Origin: Brevibacillus fulvus | Lineage (GTDB): Bacteria; Bacillota; Bacilli; Brevibacillales; Brevibacillaceae | Direction: 5' to 3' | DNA: 64,000 nucleotides | Assembly: GCF_016908525.1 (NCBI RefSeq) | Contig: NZ_JAFBEB010000010.1 | Location: forward strand, 1 to 64,000 | In this document: piece by piece, positions 8,776-17,531 of the stretch | Layout of the letters: every line of letters begins with the position of its first letter | Numbering within the stretch: the first letter of the stretch is position 1 | The notes under the pieces: model-generated | The model's input: the letters and a program-made list of their open reading frames with translations, nothing else | Told to the model about the DNA's origin: nothing | The model's database searches: none | Position numbers and translations under genes: made by a program

Positions 8776-9630
8776 ATGACAGTTCTTCAGGCTTCAGCTA
8801 TTCCTGCTGTCGATTTTGCGATCATTGGAGGTTCCAGCACTTTTTCCATCAATTTTCCCGAAGATCTTGAGCGAAACGATGTCGAGGTCATTTCCACCGA
8901 TATGGAGTTCGAGACACCTTACGGGACAAGCCCGGCTTTTAAATTGGTGCAAGCCGGCGGAAAGCAATTTTTGACCTGCAAAATGCACGGATGGCGCCCG
9001 AATGTTGTAAAACGCGGTGTTGCCAGCCAGCAGCTTTTTTGGGTATTGCAGCAGGCAGGTGTGAAAAAAATATTTGTTGAGGGCGGTGTCGGCAGCATCA
9101 ACCATTTGCTCGAACTGCGCGATCTGGTGATTCCGAACGATTACATTGACAACTCGATGCGGACCGACGTCGAACTGGGCGGACCGTACCTGTTGGTGAT
9201 GCGGGAAGCGATTTGCCCGACGCAAGCGGACGCCTTGTACAAAAATTCGAAAAAACATGTTGCCCATCAAGGCAGACACGTGTTCAAACGCGGTATTTAT
9301 GTAAATACTGACGGACGGCATTTTGAAAGTCCGGCGGAAGTGCAAATGTTCCGGACCTGGCATGCCGATATGGTTGGGCAAAGCATCGCGCCGGAAGTGT
9401 ATCTCGCACGGCAAATCGGCGCTTGCTACGCCGGGGTCTACATGGTCGTCAACTATGCAGAAGGCATCATCAAAGATTGGGATCATAAAGATTTGAGCGA
9501 TATTTTCTATCAGGAATCAAAAACGATCGGAAACATCCTGATCGATTCGCTGCTGGATATCGACGCGGATCAAAGCAAATGCAACTGTTTGACCCATCGC
9601 CGCGCAACCTTGCTTCAAGAGAAGAAATAG
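8776..9630 (+). CDS. MTAP/PNP-family nucleoside phosphorylase
   Basis: A 284-residue member of the 5'-methylthioadenosine / purine nucleoside phosphorylase family. It has an N-terminal phosphate-loop-like IIGGSSTF, then EGGVGSINHLLELRDLVIPNDYID, followed by TWHADMVGQSIAPEVYLARQIGACYAGVYMV, where the purine-site segment normally reads GM(T/S)xxPE. The substitution of that segment means the exact nucleoside is uncertain. It precedes the HAD phosphatase by 15 bases, so the two share an operon. Confidence 0.82.
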   Translation: MTVLQASAIPAVDFAIIGGSSTFSINFPEDLERNDVEVISTDMEFETPYGTSPAFKLVQAGGKQFLTCKMHGWRPNVVKRGVASQQLFWVLQQAGVKKIFVEGGVGSINHLLELRDLVIPNDYIDNSMRTDVELGGPYLLVMREAICPTQADALYKNSKKHVAHQGRHVFKRGIYVNTDGRHFESPAEVQMFRTWHADMVGQSIAPEVYLARQIGACYAGVYMVVNYAEGIIKDWDHKDLSDIFYQESKTIGNILIDSLLDIDADQSKCNCLTHRRATLLQEKK

Positions 9631-9644
9631 AAAGGGGCATAACA

Positions 9645-10370
9645 ATGGCCAAAGCCACGACCATCTTGTTCGACTTGGACGGAACGTTGCTGGAAATGCG
9701 AACCGACCCATTTATTAAAGCGTATCTGCAGGAATTAGGGCGTTATGTAGGCGATCGATTTGACGCCAAGCAATTGGTTCAGGTGATTTTGGAGGCAACG
9801 AAGGCGATGATCCTCAACGATGATCCTGACAAGACGAACGAGCGAGTATTTATGGAGCATTTTTTGCAAAAAACCGGTGTAAGCAAAGAACAGGTGTGGC
9901 CATTGTTTGATACCTTTTATCGAGAAGTCTTTCCGACGCTTTCCCATCTGACCTACCCTTCGCCTTGGGGGAAAAAAATCGTGGAAGCGGCCAAGCAGCA
10001 AGGATTCCGCGTTGCCGTTGCCACCAACCCGGTATTTCCGCGCGACGCGATTCACAGTCGACTGGCCTGGATTGAACTGGCCCCGGAAGATTTTGAACTG
10101 GTGACCGTCTATGAAGAGTCACATTTTACCAAGCCCAATCCGAAGTATTTTCTGGAGATTTGCCAAAAGCTGCAAGTGCAGCCGGATGCGTGCATCATGG
10201 TCGGCAATCACATGCAGGAAGATATGGTGGCAGGGCAAACGGGGATGAAAACGTTCCTGGTGACCAATTATCTGGAAGACCGCGGAGAACCGCAATATCG
10301 CGTCGACCAGAGCGGAACGCTGGAAGAGCTGTACCGGGCGATTTCGCAACGCAGCGGTATTTTTGCTTGA
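9645..10370 (+). CDS. HAD-superfamily hydrolase
   Basis: A 241-residue haloacid-dehalogenase-type phosphatase. Motif I is FDLDGTLL (nucleophile Asp), motif II VATNP, motif III is a Lys in FTKPNPKYF, and motif IV VGNHMQEDM. A helical cap lies between motifs I and II. Start at 9645 has GAAAGGGG; a longer frame overlaps the preceding gene and is unlikely. Substrate unknown. Confidence 0.9.
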   Translation: MAKATTILFDLDGTLLEMRTDPFIKAYLQELGRYVGDRFDAKQLVQVILEATKAMILNDDPDKTNERVFMEHFLQKTGVSKEQVWPLFDTFYREVFPTLSHLTYPSPWGKKIVEAAKQQGFRVAVATNPVFPRDAIHSRLAWIELAPEDFELVTVYEESHFTKPNPKYFLEICQKLQVQPDACIMVGNHMQEDMVAGQTGMKTFLVTNYLEDRGEPQYRVDQSGTLEELYRAISQRSGIFA

Positions 10371-10421
10371 GCGAATTAATTCGGCCGAGTCCGGACCAAG
10401 CAACCCAAAATGATGGAAAAC

Positions 10422-10457
10422 GAAAAGCAGGCTCCGATTAGGAACCTGCTTTTTTTA
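10422..10457 (+). terminator. Intrinsic terminator after the HAD gene
   Basis: AAAGCAGG pairs with CCTGCTTT across a 12-nt loop, followed by a seven-T run. Confidence 0.85.
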
Positions 10458-10564
10458 TTCAAGGATGCGTCCGTTCGCTGATGACCACCCGCTCGCCCGG
10501 GAAGGATGCGGGTGGGGATTCATGGGAGTCTGGATACGTCCGATCCGGCGTACCCCTAAGTTGC

Positions 10565-10657
10565 TTAGAGGTTCCAGGTTTTATCTTCGTTATACCCGGC
10601 AGTCAAAATAAAAAACAGAAAGGCTGCAAAGACAACTGCTACGATAACTGTGCCCAT
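10565..10657 (-). CDS. Putative 30-residue single-span membrane protein
   Basis: A short minus-strand frame with a strong ribosome site (AAAGGAGAT) before ATG 10657. Residues 3-20 form one uninterrupted hydrophobic segment (VIVAVVFAAFLFFILTA) followed by a polar tail ending NEDKTWNL. Upstream on the same strand is TATAAT with a TTTTCA element 17 bases before it, a plausible promoter. Small hydrophobic proteins of this type are common in sporulating Bacillales, but I do not recognise this one. The 300 bases between it and prkA hold no further gene. Confidence 0.55.
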   Translation of the reverse strand: MGTVIVAVVFAAFLFFILTAGYNEDKTWNL

Positions 10658-10955
10658 CGGGACATCTCCTTTCACTTCCATTCTCCTCCCATTATAGCGT
10701 AGCGTTTCCATTTTGAAAATGTTTCACGCATGGCGAAACAGACAGGCGGTTAGACCTCGTCCATAGCCGGCTTCCGGCAGTTTTTCGTGATCTGCTTGAA
10801 CAGGTTTGTCGGGAACGCATAAAAATAAACAAAGACAGTTTGCACTTCCCGTCTCATTTGTTTGGCAAAATACGAATGCCTGACTGTCTAAACTCATATA
10901 TATGGAAGTACATTGTTGTTCGAAGTGATGTGGCTCAAAAGGAGGAGTGGCGTGC

Positions 10956-12854
10956 ATGGATATTTTAAGGCGTATCGCAGAACACCGGGCCCGAGAAGAA
11001 AAATTGACGTGGAGAGGCACGTTTGCAGAATATCTGGAACTTGTTCGGAAAAATCCGACAATTGCGCAAACAGCCCATTCTCGTGTCTACAATATGATCA
11101 AAAGCGCTGGAATTGAAGAGAATGAGGATGGCAGCAGATCGTACAAATTTTTCAGCAAAGAAATATACGGACTGGACCGGGCGATTGAACGGCTGGTCGA
11201 GGAATATTTTCATTCGGCAGCGCGACGTTTGGAAGTGCGCAAACGGATTTTGCTGTTGATGGGGCCGGTTAGCGGCGGAAAGTCCACCATTGTCACGATG
11301 CTGAAAAGAGGCCTGGAGGATTTCACCAAAACGGATGAAGGCGCCGTCTATGCTTTGGATGGCTGCCCGATGCAGGAGGAACCTCTCCATCTGATCCCGC
11401 GGGAGTTGCGTCCGGAAATTGAAGCCGAGTTGGGTGTCAAGATTGAAGGGGAATTGACTCCTTACAACCGGATGCGGTTGGAAACCGAATTTGGCGGACG
11501 GATTGAGGACTTCCCGGTTAAACGGGTGATCTTTTCGGAAGCGCAGCGTGTCGGGATCGGGACATTCAGCCCGTCTGATCCAAAATCGCAGGATATCGCC
11601 GATCTCACCGGAAGCATTGATTTTTCCACGATTACCACCTATGGTTCGGAATCAGACCCGCGGGCCTATCGCTTTGATGGGGAGCTCAACAAGGCCAACC
11701 GCGGTCTGATGGAATTTCAGGAAATGTTGAAATGCGATGAGAAGTTTCTGTGGCATTTGCTTTCGCTGACCCAGGAAGGCAATTTCAAAGCGGGCCGGTT
11801 TGCATTGATCTCCGCTGATGAATTGATCATCGCGCACACCAACGAAGCGGAATACAAGTCGTTTATCGCCAACAAGAAAAACGAAGCGCTGCAATCGCGG
11901 ATTATCGTCATGCCGGTGCCGTACAATCTGCGCGTCAGCGATGAGGAAAAAATATATGCCAAACTGATCAAACAATCCGACCTGAGCCATGTTCATATCG
12001 CTCCGCATGCGTTGCGGGCATCCGCCATTTTCTCTATTTTGACCCGTTTGAAGGAATCGAAAAAACAGGGAGCCGACCTGCTGAAAAAAATGCGCCTGTA
12101 TGATGGCGAATCGGTGGAAGGGTTTAAAGGAGCCGATTTGGAAGAACTGCGCAACGAACATCCGGATGAAGGAATGTCGGGGATCGATCCGCGCTATGTG
12201 ATCAACCGCATTTCCAGCGCTCTGATTCGTCGCGACACCGAATGCATCAATGCTCTGGATATTTTGCGCGCCTTGAAGGAAGGGCTGGATCAACATCCGT
12301 CGATTACAAAAGAACAGCGCGAACGTTACCTGAATTTTATTTCCATCGCCCGCAAGGAATATGACGAGCTGGCCAAAAAAGAAGTGCAAAAAGCGTTTGT
12401 TTACAGCTATGAAGAGTCGGCCAAGACGATGATGGACAATTACCTGGATAACGTGGAAGCGTATTGCAACATGAACAAAATGCGCGATCCGATCACCGGC
12501 GAGGAGATGGACCCGGATGAACGGCTGATGCGCTCCATTGAGGAACAGATCGGTATTTCGGAAAATGCCAAACGGGCGTTCCGCGAAGAGATTTTGATTC
12601 GGATTTCGGCATACGCGCGCAAAGGGAAACGCTTCGATTACAGCACACATGATCGTCTGCGGGAAGCGATCGAGCGGAAGCTGTTCGCCGACTTGAAAGA
12701 TGTGGTCAAAATTACGACCTCGAACAAAACGCCTGATGAGCATCAGCTGAAGAAAATTAACGAAGTGACCAGACGGTTAATTGAGGAGCATCACTACTGC
12801 CCGATTTGCGCAAATGAGCTTCTTCGCTATGTCGGCAGTCTGTTGAACCGCTAA
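10956..12854 (+). CDS. prkA: PrkA serine protein kinase / AAA+ protein
   Basis: A 632-residue cytoplasmic PrkA family protein. The N-terminal AAA+ domain has Walker [10 protein letters not shown] (103-111), and the family's C-terminal kinase-like region ends in a CPICANELL zinc-like motif. In Bacillus it is expressed in the mother cell and promotes sporulation. The conserved gene order prkA-yhbH-spoVR (yeaG-yeaH-ycgB in enterobacteria) starts here. ATG 10956 is preferred over GTG 10947 because AAGGAGGAG stands 10 bases before it. Confidence 0.95.
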   Translation: MDILRRIAEHRAREEKLTWRGTFAEYLELVRKNPTIAQTAHSRVYNMIKSAGIEENEDGSRSYKFFSKEIYGLDRAIERLVEEYFHSAARRLEVRKRILLLMGPVSGGKSTIVTMLKRGLEDFTKTDEGAVYALDGCPMQEEPLHLIPRELRPEIEAELGVKIEGELTPYNRMRLETEFGGRIEDFPVKRVIFSEAQRVGIGTFSPSDPKSQDIADLTGSIDFSTITTYGSESDPRAYRFDGELNKANRGLMEFQEMLKCDEKFLWHLLSLTQEGNFKAGRFALISADELIIAHTNEAEYKSFIANKKNEALQSRIIVMPVPYNLRVSDEEKIYAKLIKQSDLSHVHIAPHALRASAIFSILTRLKESKKQGADLLKKMRLYDGESVEGFKGADLEELRNEHPDEGMSGIDPRYVINRISSALIRRDTECINALDILRALKEGLDQHPSITKEQRERYLNFISIARKEYDELAKKEVQKAFVYSYEESAKTMMDNYLDNVEAYCNMNKMRDPITGEEMDPDERLMRSIEEQIGISENAKRAFREEILIRISAYARKGKRFDYSTHDRLREAIERKLFADLKDVVKITTSNKTPDEHQLKKINEVTRRLIEEHHYCPICANELLRYVGSLLNR

Positions 12855-12907
12855 CCATCGAGAAACCGGGCAGCCTCATCCAAGAGAGAAACGCTGGAGG
12901 TGGTTCC

Positions 12908-13588
12908 ATGCAAGACTCGTCATCGTTTGTCGTTTCCAAGGAAGACTGGTCCTTGCACCGCAAAGGACACCAGGACCAGAACCGTCACCAGGAAAAGGTC
13001 AAGGAAGCCATAAAAAAGAATTTGCCCGATCTGGTCAGCGAGGAAAATATTATTTTGTCAAACGGGCGGGATGTCGTGAAAATTCCGATCCGCTCGTTGG
13101 ACGAATATCGGTTTCGCTACAATTTTCAAAAAGGCAAACATGCCGGGCAAGGCAAAGGAGACAGCAAAGTAGGCGATGTGATCGCCAAGGACGGTGATGC
13201 CGCGCAAGGCCCGGGAAAAGGGGCGGGTGCCGGAGATCAGCCGGGGATCGACTACTACGAGGCGGAAATCACGGTCGAGGAATTGGAGGAAATGCTGTTT
13301 GCCGAGTTGGAGCTGCCGAATCTGCAGCCAAAAGACGAGCAGGAAATTATCGTGGAAGAAACCCGTTTCAACGATGTGCGCAAAAAAGGTTTGATGGGCA
13401 ATATCGACAAGAAACGCACCTTGATGGCGGCGATTCGGCGCAATGCCTTGGCCGGCCACAAAAACTTCCAGCTGGGCATCACCAATGACGATTTGCGCTT
13501 TAAAACATGGGAAGATATTGTCAAACCGCACTCCAATGCCGTCATATTGGCGATGATGGATACGTCGGGATCAACGAATGTGCCTTAA
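12908..13588 (+). pseudogene. yhbH: yhbH, 5' part, interrupted by the prophage
   Basis: The first ~221 codons of the sporulation-associated YhbH/YeaH protein, a von Willebrand A-domain family usually near 390 residues. Strong GGAGGTGG ribosome site. Homology runs up to AMMDTSGS, the DxSGS metal-site (MIDAS) motif, then the frame reads TNVP and stops at 13588. Family members continue here through the rest of the vWA domain, so about 165 codons are missing and presumably lie beyond the right end of the prophage. If the phage excises precisely, as skin and SPbeta do in the mother cell, the gene would be restored. As it stands the product lacks most of its vWA domain. Confidence 0.9.
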
Positions 13589-13610
13589 TTAACTAATTGA
13601 GGTGACGCCT

Positions 13611-13877
13611 ATGATTTTCCTGTCAGAACACATTAAAAAGACTATCGACATTGCAAGTGGCTATACAACCGGCCAACTGGTTGTGGAGGGCGAAATGGTA
13701 GGCTTGCTACGTGATAGCGGGGAGGTAATAGAGTTGGACGAAAAATCCCTAATTGAGGTACGCAACGGGGACGTGTACGAACAGATAACAATCAAAGAAG
13801 CATTAACTACGGAAACGATTGAAGGATGGCCCCTGTACGCAGGGCTTTATACAAGAGTGAAAGGAGCAATCAAATGA
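13611..13877 (+). CDS. Hypothetical protein at prophage left end
   Basis: An 88-residue acidic protein next to attL. Ribosome site GAGGTGA stands 5 bases before ATG 13611. No domain recognised; beta-rich pattern (GQLVVEGEMVGLLRDSGEVIELDE). Its stop overlaps the start of the next gene (ATGA). Its position beside the attachment site would suit a recombination directionality factor, but nothing in the sequence proves it. Confidence 0.6.
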   Translation: MIFLSEHIKKTIDIASGYTTGQLVVEGEMVGLLRDSGEVIELDEKSLIEVRNGDVYEQITIKEALTTETIEGWPLYAGLYTRVKGAIK

Positions 13878-14056
13878 AAACCACTGTCCAGCTAATTCAG
13901 TATTACACACGAAAGGTAGCGCAGTACGGAGCCATTCATCCGTCTAAGCCCCGACCGAAAGCGCACAAACACCGCCATGCTCGTTTAATGGCGTATAAGG
14001 CGGCTATGCATCGGCGGATTGAACTGGAAAAACAAAACCCGTCATATGCCTTCTAG
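13874..14056 (+). CDS. Small basic hypothetical protein
   Basis: A 60-residue, strongly basic protein (SKPRPKAHKHRHARL in the middle), start ATG 13874 behind GAAAGGAGC and overlapping the previous stop. The charge suggests nucleic-acid binding; nothing more can be said. It forms a two-gene unit with the previous gene. Confidence 0.6.
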   Translation: MKTTVQLIQYYTRKVAQYGAIHPSKPRPKAHKHRHARLMAYKAAMHRRIELEKQNPSYAF

Positions 14057-14114
14057 GGGACGACAGACGAAAGACTCCAGCCAAAGAGTGATATATAAAA
14101 TTCGCAATTTGAAA

Positions 14115-14131
14115 GGGGGGTAACGCCCCCC
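14115..14131 (+). repeat. G6-N5-C6 hairpin
   Basis: GGGGGG, TAACG, CCCCCC: a perfect 6-bp G:C stem without a following T-run. It stands just before the left AT-rich island. A matching G6-N5-C6 hairpin ends the right island at 43455-43471. Confidence 0.7.
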
Positions 14132-14140
14132 GAACATTAA

Positions 14141-14303
14141 AAGACTTCCAGGTGAGAAAAGAAAACAACCCCCTAAAGAAAAATACACTATTATATATTA
14201 TCTATATCTAATAACAATTATTATTTATATCTATCTATTATTTATTTTTAATAGTATCTATTTATAGATACTATGGGGGAAGCCTTCTTAGCCTGGAAGT
14301 CTT
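14141..14303. other. Left AT-rich island bounded by an inverted repeat
   Basis: A gene-free stretch. AAGACTTCCAGG (14141-14152) and CCTGGAAGTCTT (14292-14303) are perfect inverted copies. Between them lies about 130 bases of almost pure A/T (TATTATATATTATCT and the like) with an internal 10-bp palindrome ATAGTATCTA/TAGATACTAT (14251-14274). It could be an origin-like or protein-binding element. See the similar island at 43270. Confidence 0.6.
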
Positions 14304-14332
14304 GCATTTTCTAACAAAGGGGATGGCAGGGC

Positions 14333-14725
14333 ATGGCGAGATTTGAAGGATTCATTAGCAAGAAGGTAGTAAAGGCCTGGCTGGAAACATACGAGTACAT
14401 GATTGCTGGGGACAGGCCCCCGGAAGCCCTGCCTGGAAACAGCGGCCCAAAATCGGCAGACGGAATTAAGGCGGGTTTTCTGAATCGGGTTATGCTGGAA
14501 CAGGCAATAGAAAGCCTAAGCCCGTTGACAAAGGCCTGCTGCAAAGCCCGCTGGGTACATAAGCTGCCCAGGAAGCAGGTACTGGACACGCTGGGAATCA
14601 GCAAGGAAGTTTACTATAACCGATGCGATCAGGCAGTCGAGGAAATCTACCAGTTTGTAAACGGGGGCCTTCTGCCGGTTAAAAACCTGGTGGAAGCAAT
14701 CACTGCTGGGAAAAGAGGTGCTTGA
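14333..14725 (+). CDS. ArpU-like late transcription regulator (sigma region 4-like HTH)
   Basis: A 130-residue protein whose C-terminal half (SPLTKACCKARWVHKLPRKQVLDTLGISKEVYYNRCDQAVEEIYQF) has the helix-turn-helix pattern of sigma-70 region 4 / ArpU phage regulators. ArpU-type genes commonly stand just before the terminase and switch on late transcription. Ribosome site AAAGGGGATGG. Its stop codon overlaps a promoter-like TTGACA, consistent with control of the late operon. Confidence 0.7.
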   Translation: MARFEGFISKKVVKAWLETYEYMIAGDRPPEALPGNSGPKSADGIKAGFLNRVMLEQAIESLSPLTKACCKARWVHKLPRKQVLDTLGISKEVYYNRCDQAVEEIYQFVNGGLLPVKNLVEAITAGKRGA

Positions 14726-14751
14726 CAAAATCGACTATCAAAGCATAAAAT
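14722..14751 (+). promoter_or_regulatory. Candidate late promoter
   Basis: TTGACA (14722-14727), 18 bases, then TAAAAT (14746-14751). It directly follows the ArpU-like gene and precedes a palindrome and a terminator. Confidence 0.6.
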
Positions 14752-14767
14752 TATGGTAATCTGCTAG

Positions 14768-14790
14768 TATTATGTCCACAGGACATAATA
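14768..14790. promoter_or_regulatory. 10-bp perfect palindrome (operator or RNA hairpin)
   Basis: TATTATGTCC, ACA, GGACATAATA. It lies about 10 bases after the predicted transcription start, so it may be an operator or the first hairpin of the leader. The half-site TATTATGTC recurs at 15793-15801. Confidence 0.7.
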
Positions 14791-14820
14791 GATTTGTTGC
14801 TAGATATTGGAAATGATTTT

Positions 14821-14857
14821 AAGGGCGGGCGCTTTCCGAAGCGCTGCGCCCTTTTTT
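14821..14857 (+). terminator. Intrinsic terminator / attenuator
   Basis: AAGGGCG pairs with CGCCCTT, with an inner GCGCTT/AAGCGC stem capped by TCCG, followed by six T. It sits only about 100 bases downstream of the 14722 promoter and upstream of the terminase genes, so the late transcript must read through it or start later. Confidence 0.88.
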
Positions 14858-14919
14858 CACGAATCAAAATCCATAAAAATAACTTCACTACGCCGAAGCA
14901 CGGGAAGGGGAAAAGCGAA

Positions 14920-15627
14920 ATGGCAAAAAACGAAAAACCGAATACGCCAGCCGCTACACCTGACCCCTACGATATGAATATAAAACGGCAGCTGCACCCA
15001 AAGGCAGACGCCAAGAATTTTGTAGAGCAGCGGAACGGGCGGCTAGTTTTGTGTTGCGGGGCTGCGCCAAAGAAAAACCGTTCCACGAATTGCCGCAGCC
15101 TGGCGGGGGCCGGTACTGACCACGTAGGCTATGGCCGCTGCAAGTATTGTGGGGGCTTGAACACTGGCCCGAAAACAGAAGAAGGTAAAGCCCGTAGCAG
15201 CCAGAACGCCAGGAAACACGGCCTTTATAGCGCCGTGCTGGATGAGGACGAACGGGAAATATACGAATCTTTGAGGGCTGACGAAAAGGTAACGCTGCTG
15301 GATGAAATCTTTACCCTAAAGGCCAAGATTGTTACCTACTTGCGCCGGTTTAAGCTGCGTAAACAGGGCGGCGGGGACGCTGCTACAATTGTGTATTTCA
15401 AAGATGGCAACGAACTTGGCAAGTATCACGCTGGTACGATAGAGGACAGGGCGCTGCTTAGGGCATTGAACGAATTGGGCCGCCTTGTACGAATACATGC
15501 CCAGCTGACGACCGGCGACACAGACAACCTGGTAAACCAAATCAACCAGGAACTACGTACAGCTTCCCAACAAGCAGCCGAAGCTTCATGGGGCGGTCAA
15601 GCGCAGCACAGGGAAGCAGAAAATTGA
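14920..15627 (+). CDS. Terminase small subunit-like zinc-finger protein
   Basis: A 235-residue protein placed directly before the large terminase. The N-terminal part has a Cys-rich finger (CCGAAPKKNRSTNCRS, then CKYCGG). Next comes GPKTEEGKARSSQNARKHGLYS, the segment typical of phage HGxxG-type small terminase proteins. A helical C-terminal half follows. Likely binds the packaging site and recruits the large subunit. Start ATG 14920 has GGGAAGGGGAAAAG; in-frame ATG 14794 lies before a terminator and is rejected. Confidence 0.72.
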   Translation: MAKNEKPNTPAATPDPYDMNIKRQLHPKADAKNFVEQRNGRLVLCCGAAPKKNRSTNCRSLAGAGTDHVGYGRCKYCGGLNTGPKTEEGKARSSQNARKHGLYSAVLDEDEREIYESLRADEKVTLLDEIFTLKAKIVTYLRRFKLRKQGGGDAATIVYFKDGNELGKYHAGTIEDRALLRALNELGRLVRIHAQLTTGDTDNLVNQINQELRTASQQAAEASWGGQAQHREAEN

Positions 15628-15829
15628 TTGCATAAACGCTGCATAAATAACGGGAAATAATTTAGGTGAAACCACGAAAAACCTTGATATTATGCGTTTT
15701 GTATATTCGTTGCATAAAGATTGAAAATCACCGCAACGTACAAATGCTGATATATCAGGGTTTTTTGCGTTTTGTCTGTGTCCGATAGGAATTATTATGT
15801 CAACCTATTTTGCATAAACTCTGCATAAA
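15628..15829 (+). repeat. TGCATAAA repeat cluster between terminase genes
   Basis: The word TGCATAAA occurs five times: a pair at 15629-15647, a single at 15711-15718 and a pair at 15811-15829. The two pairs share the same 4-bp spacing (ACGC or ACTC in between counted from the first unit), and are 182 bases apart. The gene-free stretch between the pairs is AT-rich. Iterated sites next to terminase genes are typical of packaging (cos/pac) sites bound by the small terminase subunit. Confidence 0.7.
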
Positions 15830-15842
15830 GGGGGTGGGTGCG

Positions 15843-17519
15843 TTGGCCGAAAAGTTGTATGATACGCAGTTTGATTATGTGGACGATATTGACCCAATAA
15901 GCGGCGCACCTACCGTTGTGGCCATACCCAAAACGGTAGCAGCTGCAAAGCAGGGCGTACCCTACAATACAATCAACGACCTGGGGGATTTATTCAAGCG
16001 TGAGAACCTACGGGAAGCCTGGCGTATATTGCGTAGGAATGACCCATTTGACTACCAGCTGCGGGTAGCTGACGCTATCCTTTACAGCGCCTTGAACGGC
16101 CTGGGCTGGTATTTTGTCGTAATGATTACCCGCCAGGCTGGGAAAAACGAAATCAGCGCCTTTATCCAGCAGTATATCCTTCTTTACGGCTGGTACTACG
16201 GCAAACGGGTAAGCGGCGTGAAATTCGCACCCGTTCATAAGCCCCAGGTGCAGGCGAGTATGGACAGGCTGGAAGGGGCCGACACACCTGACAGCGGCGG
16301 CCTGGCCGGTAGTGTAGTGACACGGAATATCTGGCGCAAGTCCGATGGGTACAAATACCATATAGGGACGCCCAGGGACAGCAACAAAATAGCCTTCCTG
16401 TCTATCAACCCCAACGCAAACGTAGCTTCACAGACAGCTTTCACGCTGCTGGAAGGGGACGAAGCGCAGGACATTGATAGAGACAAGTGGGAACGTGACG
16501 CCCAGCCTATGGGGGCCTTCAACAACGCCACAACGGTACTATGGGGCGTAGCCTGGACGAAAGAAAGCTTTATCTACCAGGGCGTACAGCAGGCCTACGA
16601 AATGGAAAAGCGCCTGGAAGCCCAGCTAGGGTACAGGCCGCAACTGGTCTATAAGATTGACGCACCGGCGGTAATCGCCAGCGGTAACGAAAACTACGCA
16701 AAATGGTTTGAAAACCAGGTGGCCCGCCTGGGTATCAATCACATAGCGGTACAAACGCAGCTGCTTTTGAATTTCATAGACAGTATCGGGCGCTTTTTCG
16801 ACCCCGAGCACATAACCCGTATGAAGCAGGGCGGCTTCAAGATGCAGCAAGTCCCCAAGCAGGGCAGTACCTACGTGTTTGCCCTGGACGTGGCCGGCCA
16901 GGAAGAACAGCCTACCACGACAGAAGAAAACGTAGGACAGCACACCAGGGACGCCACAAGCCTTATTATTGGCGAACTGCTGAAAGACGGGACGGTATAC
17001 CCCGTGTGCATTTACCAATGGGTGGGCAAGGCACACAGCAAGCAGCGTGAACAAATCCTAGCCATTCTGAAAAACTGGCGCATAATCGGCGGGGTGGCCG
17101 ATGCTACAGGGATAGGGGAAGCCCTGGCCTACTGGTTAATCGAACAGCTGCCCAACGCCGTAATAGAAGCGTACAAATTCAAAGCTGCTGGGGATGAGAA
17201 CAAAAGCAAGCTGGGCTACCTGGCTTACAACTTTGTGCAGGCTGACCAGGTGAAGATTCCTGATCGGCCCGTAAACGACCCGCAGCAGGCCGAACTATGG
17301 GACGAAATGGTATGGCAGCTTGAAAACCTGGTACGGGTAGCGAAAAAGCAGCAAAGCATTAACTTCCACGTACCGGCAAACGCAAAGCCCCGCAGGGAAG
17401 GCCACGTACCGCATGACGACCTGGCCATAGCATTTTTCCTGCTTATGCGGGCAGTATTCATGCTGCAAGACCCGCAGGCCCGCAAAGCGAAGGCCTTTGA
17501 CCGTGAACAGGCTATGTAA
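15843..17519 (+). CDS. Terminase large subunit
   Basis: The 558-residue DNA-packaging motor. The N-terminal ATPase has a Walker A-type ITRQAGKNE and Walker B LLEGDEAQDID. The C-terminal RNase H-like nuclease begins at FALDVAGQEE and includes GVADATGIGEALAYWL and the late acidic HDDLAIAFFL. It docks on the portal. The start is judged to be TTG 15843, behind AAAGGGGGTG; GTG 15834 is the alternative. Confidence 0.92.
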   Translation: MAEKLYDTQFDYVDDIDPISGAPTVVAIPKTVAAAKQGVPYNTINDLGDLFKRENLREAWRILRRNDPFDYQLRVADAILYSALNGLGWYFVVMITRQAGKNEISAFIQQYILLYGWYYGKRVSGVKFAPVHKPQVQASMDRLEGADTPDSGGLAGSVVTRNIWRKSDGYKYHIGTPRDSNKIAFLSINPNANVASQTAFTLLEGDEAQDIDRDKWERDAQPMGAFNNATTVLWGVAWTKESFIYQGVQQAYEMEKRLEAQLGYRPQLVYKIDAPAVIASGNENYAKWFENQVARLGINHIAVQTQLLLNFIDSIGRFFDPEHITRMKQGGFKMQQVPKQGSTYVFALDVAGQEEQPTTTEENVGQHTRDATSLIIGELLKDGTVYPVCIYQWVGKAHSKQREQILAILKNWRIIGGVADATGIGEALAYWLIEQLPNAVIEAYKFKAAGDENKSKLGYLAYNFVQADQVKIPDRPVNDPQQAELWDEMVWQLENLVRVAKKQQSINFHVPANAKPRREGHVPHDDLAIAFFLLMRAVFMLQDPQARKAKAFDREQAM

Positions 17520-17531
17520 GGGGGTGCTGCT

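Noticed and set aside
10481-10702. 73-residue plus-strand frame after the HAD terminator
   Set aside because: Contains no ribosome site or recognisable motif, and runs opposite a better minus-strand small ORF.
11652-12743. 363-residue minus-strand frame opposite prkA
   Set aside because: Shadow of a clear prkA coding sequence; the translation is Phe/Arg/His-rich without family features.
12908-13588. Full-length short yhbH variant
   Set aside because: Family members continue through the vWA domain after DxSGS; the frame stops 5 codons later in phage DNA, so truncation by insertion is the better reading.
14794-14919. Longer start for the terminase small subunit
   Set aside because: The extra 42 codons span an intrinsic terminator stem and lack a ribosome site; ATG 14920 is better.
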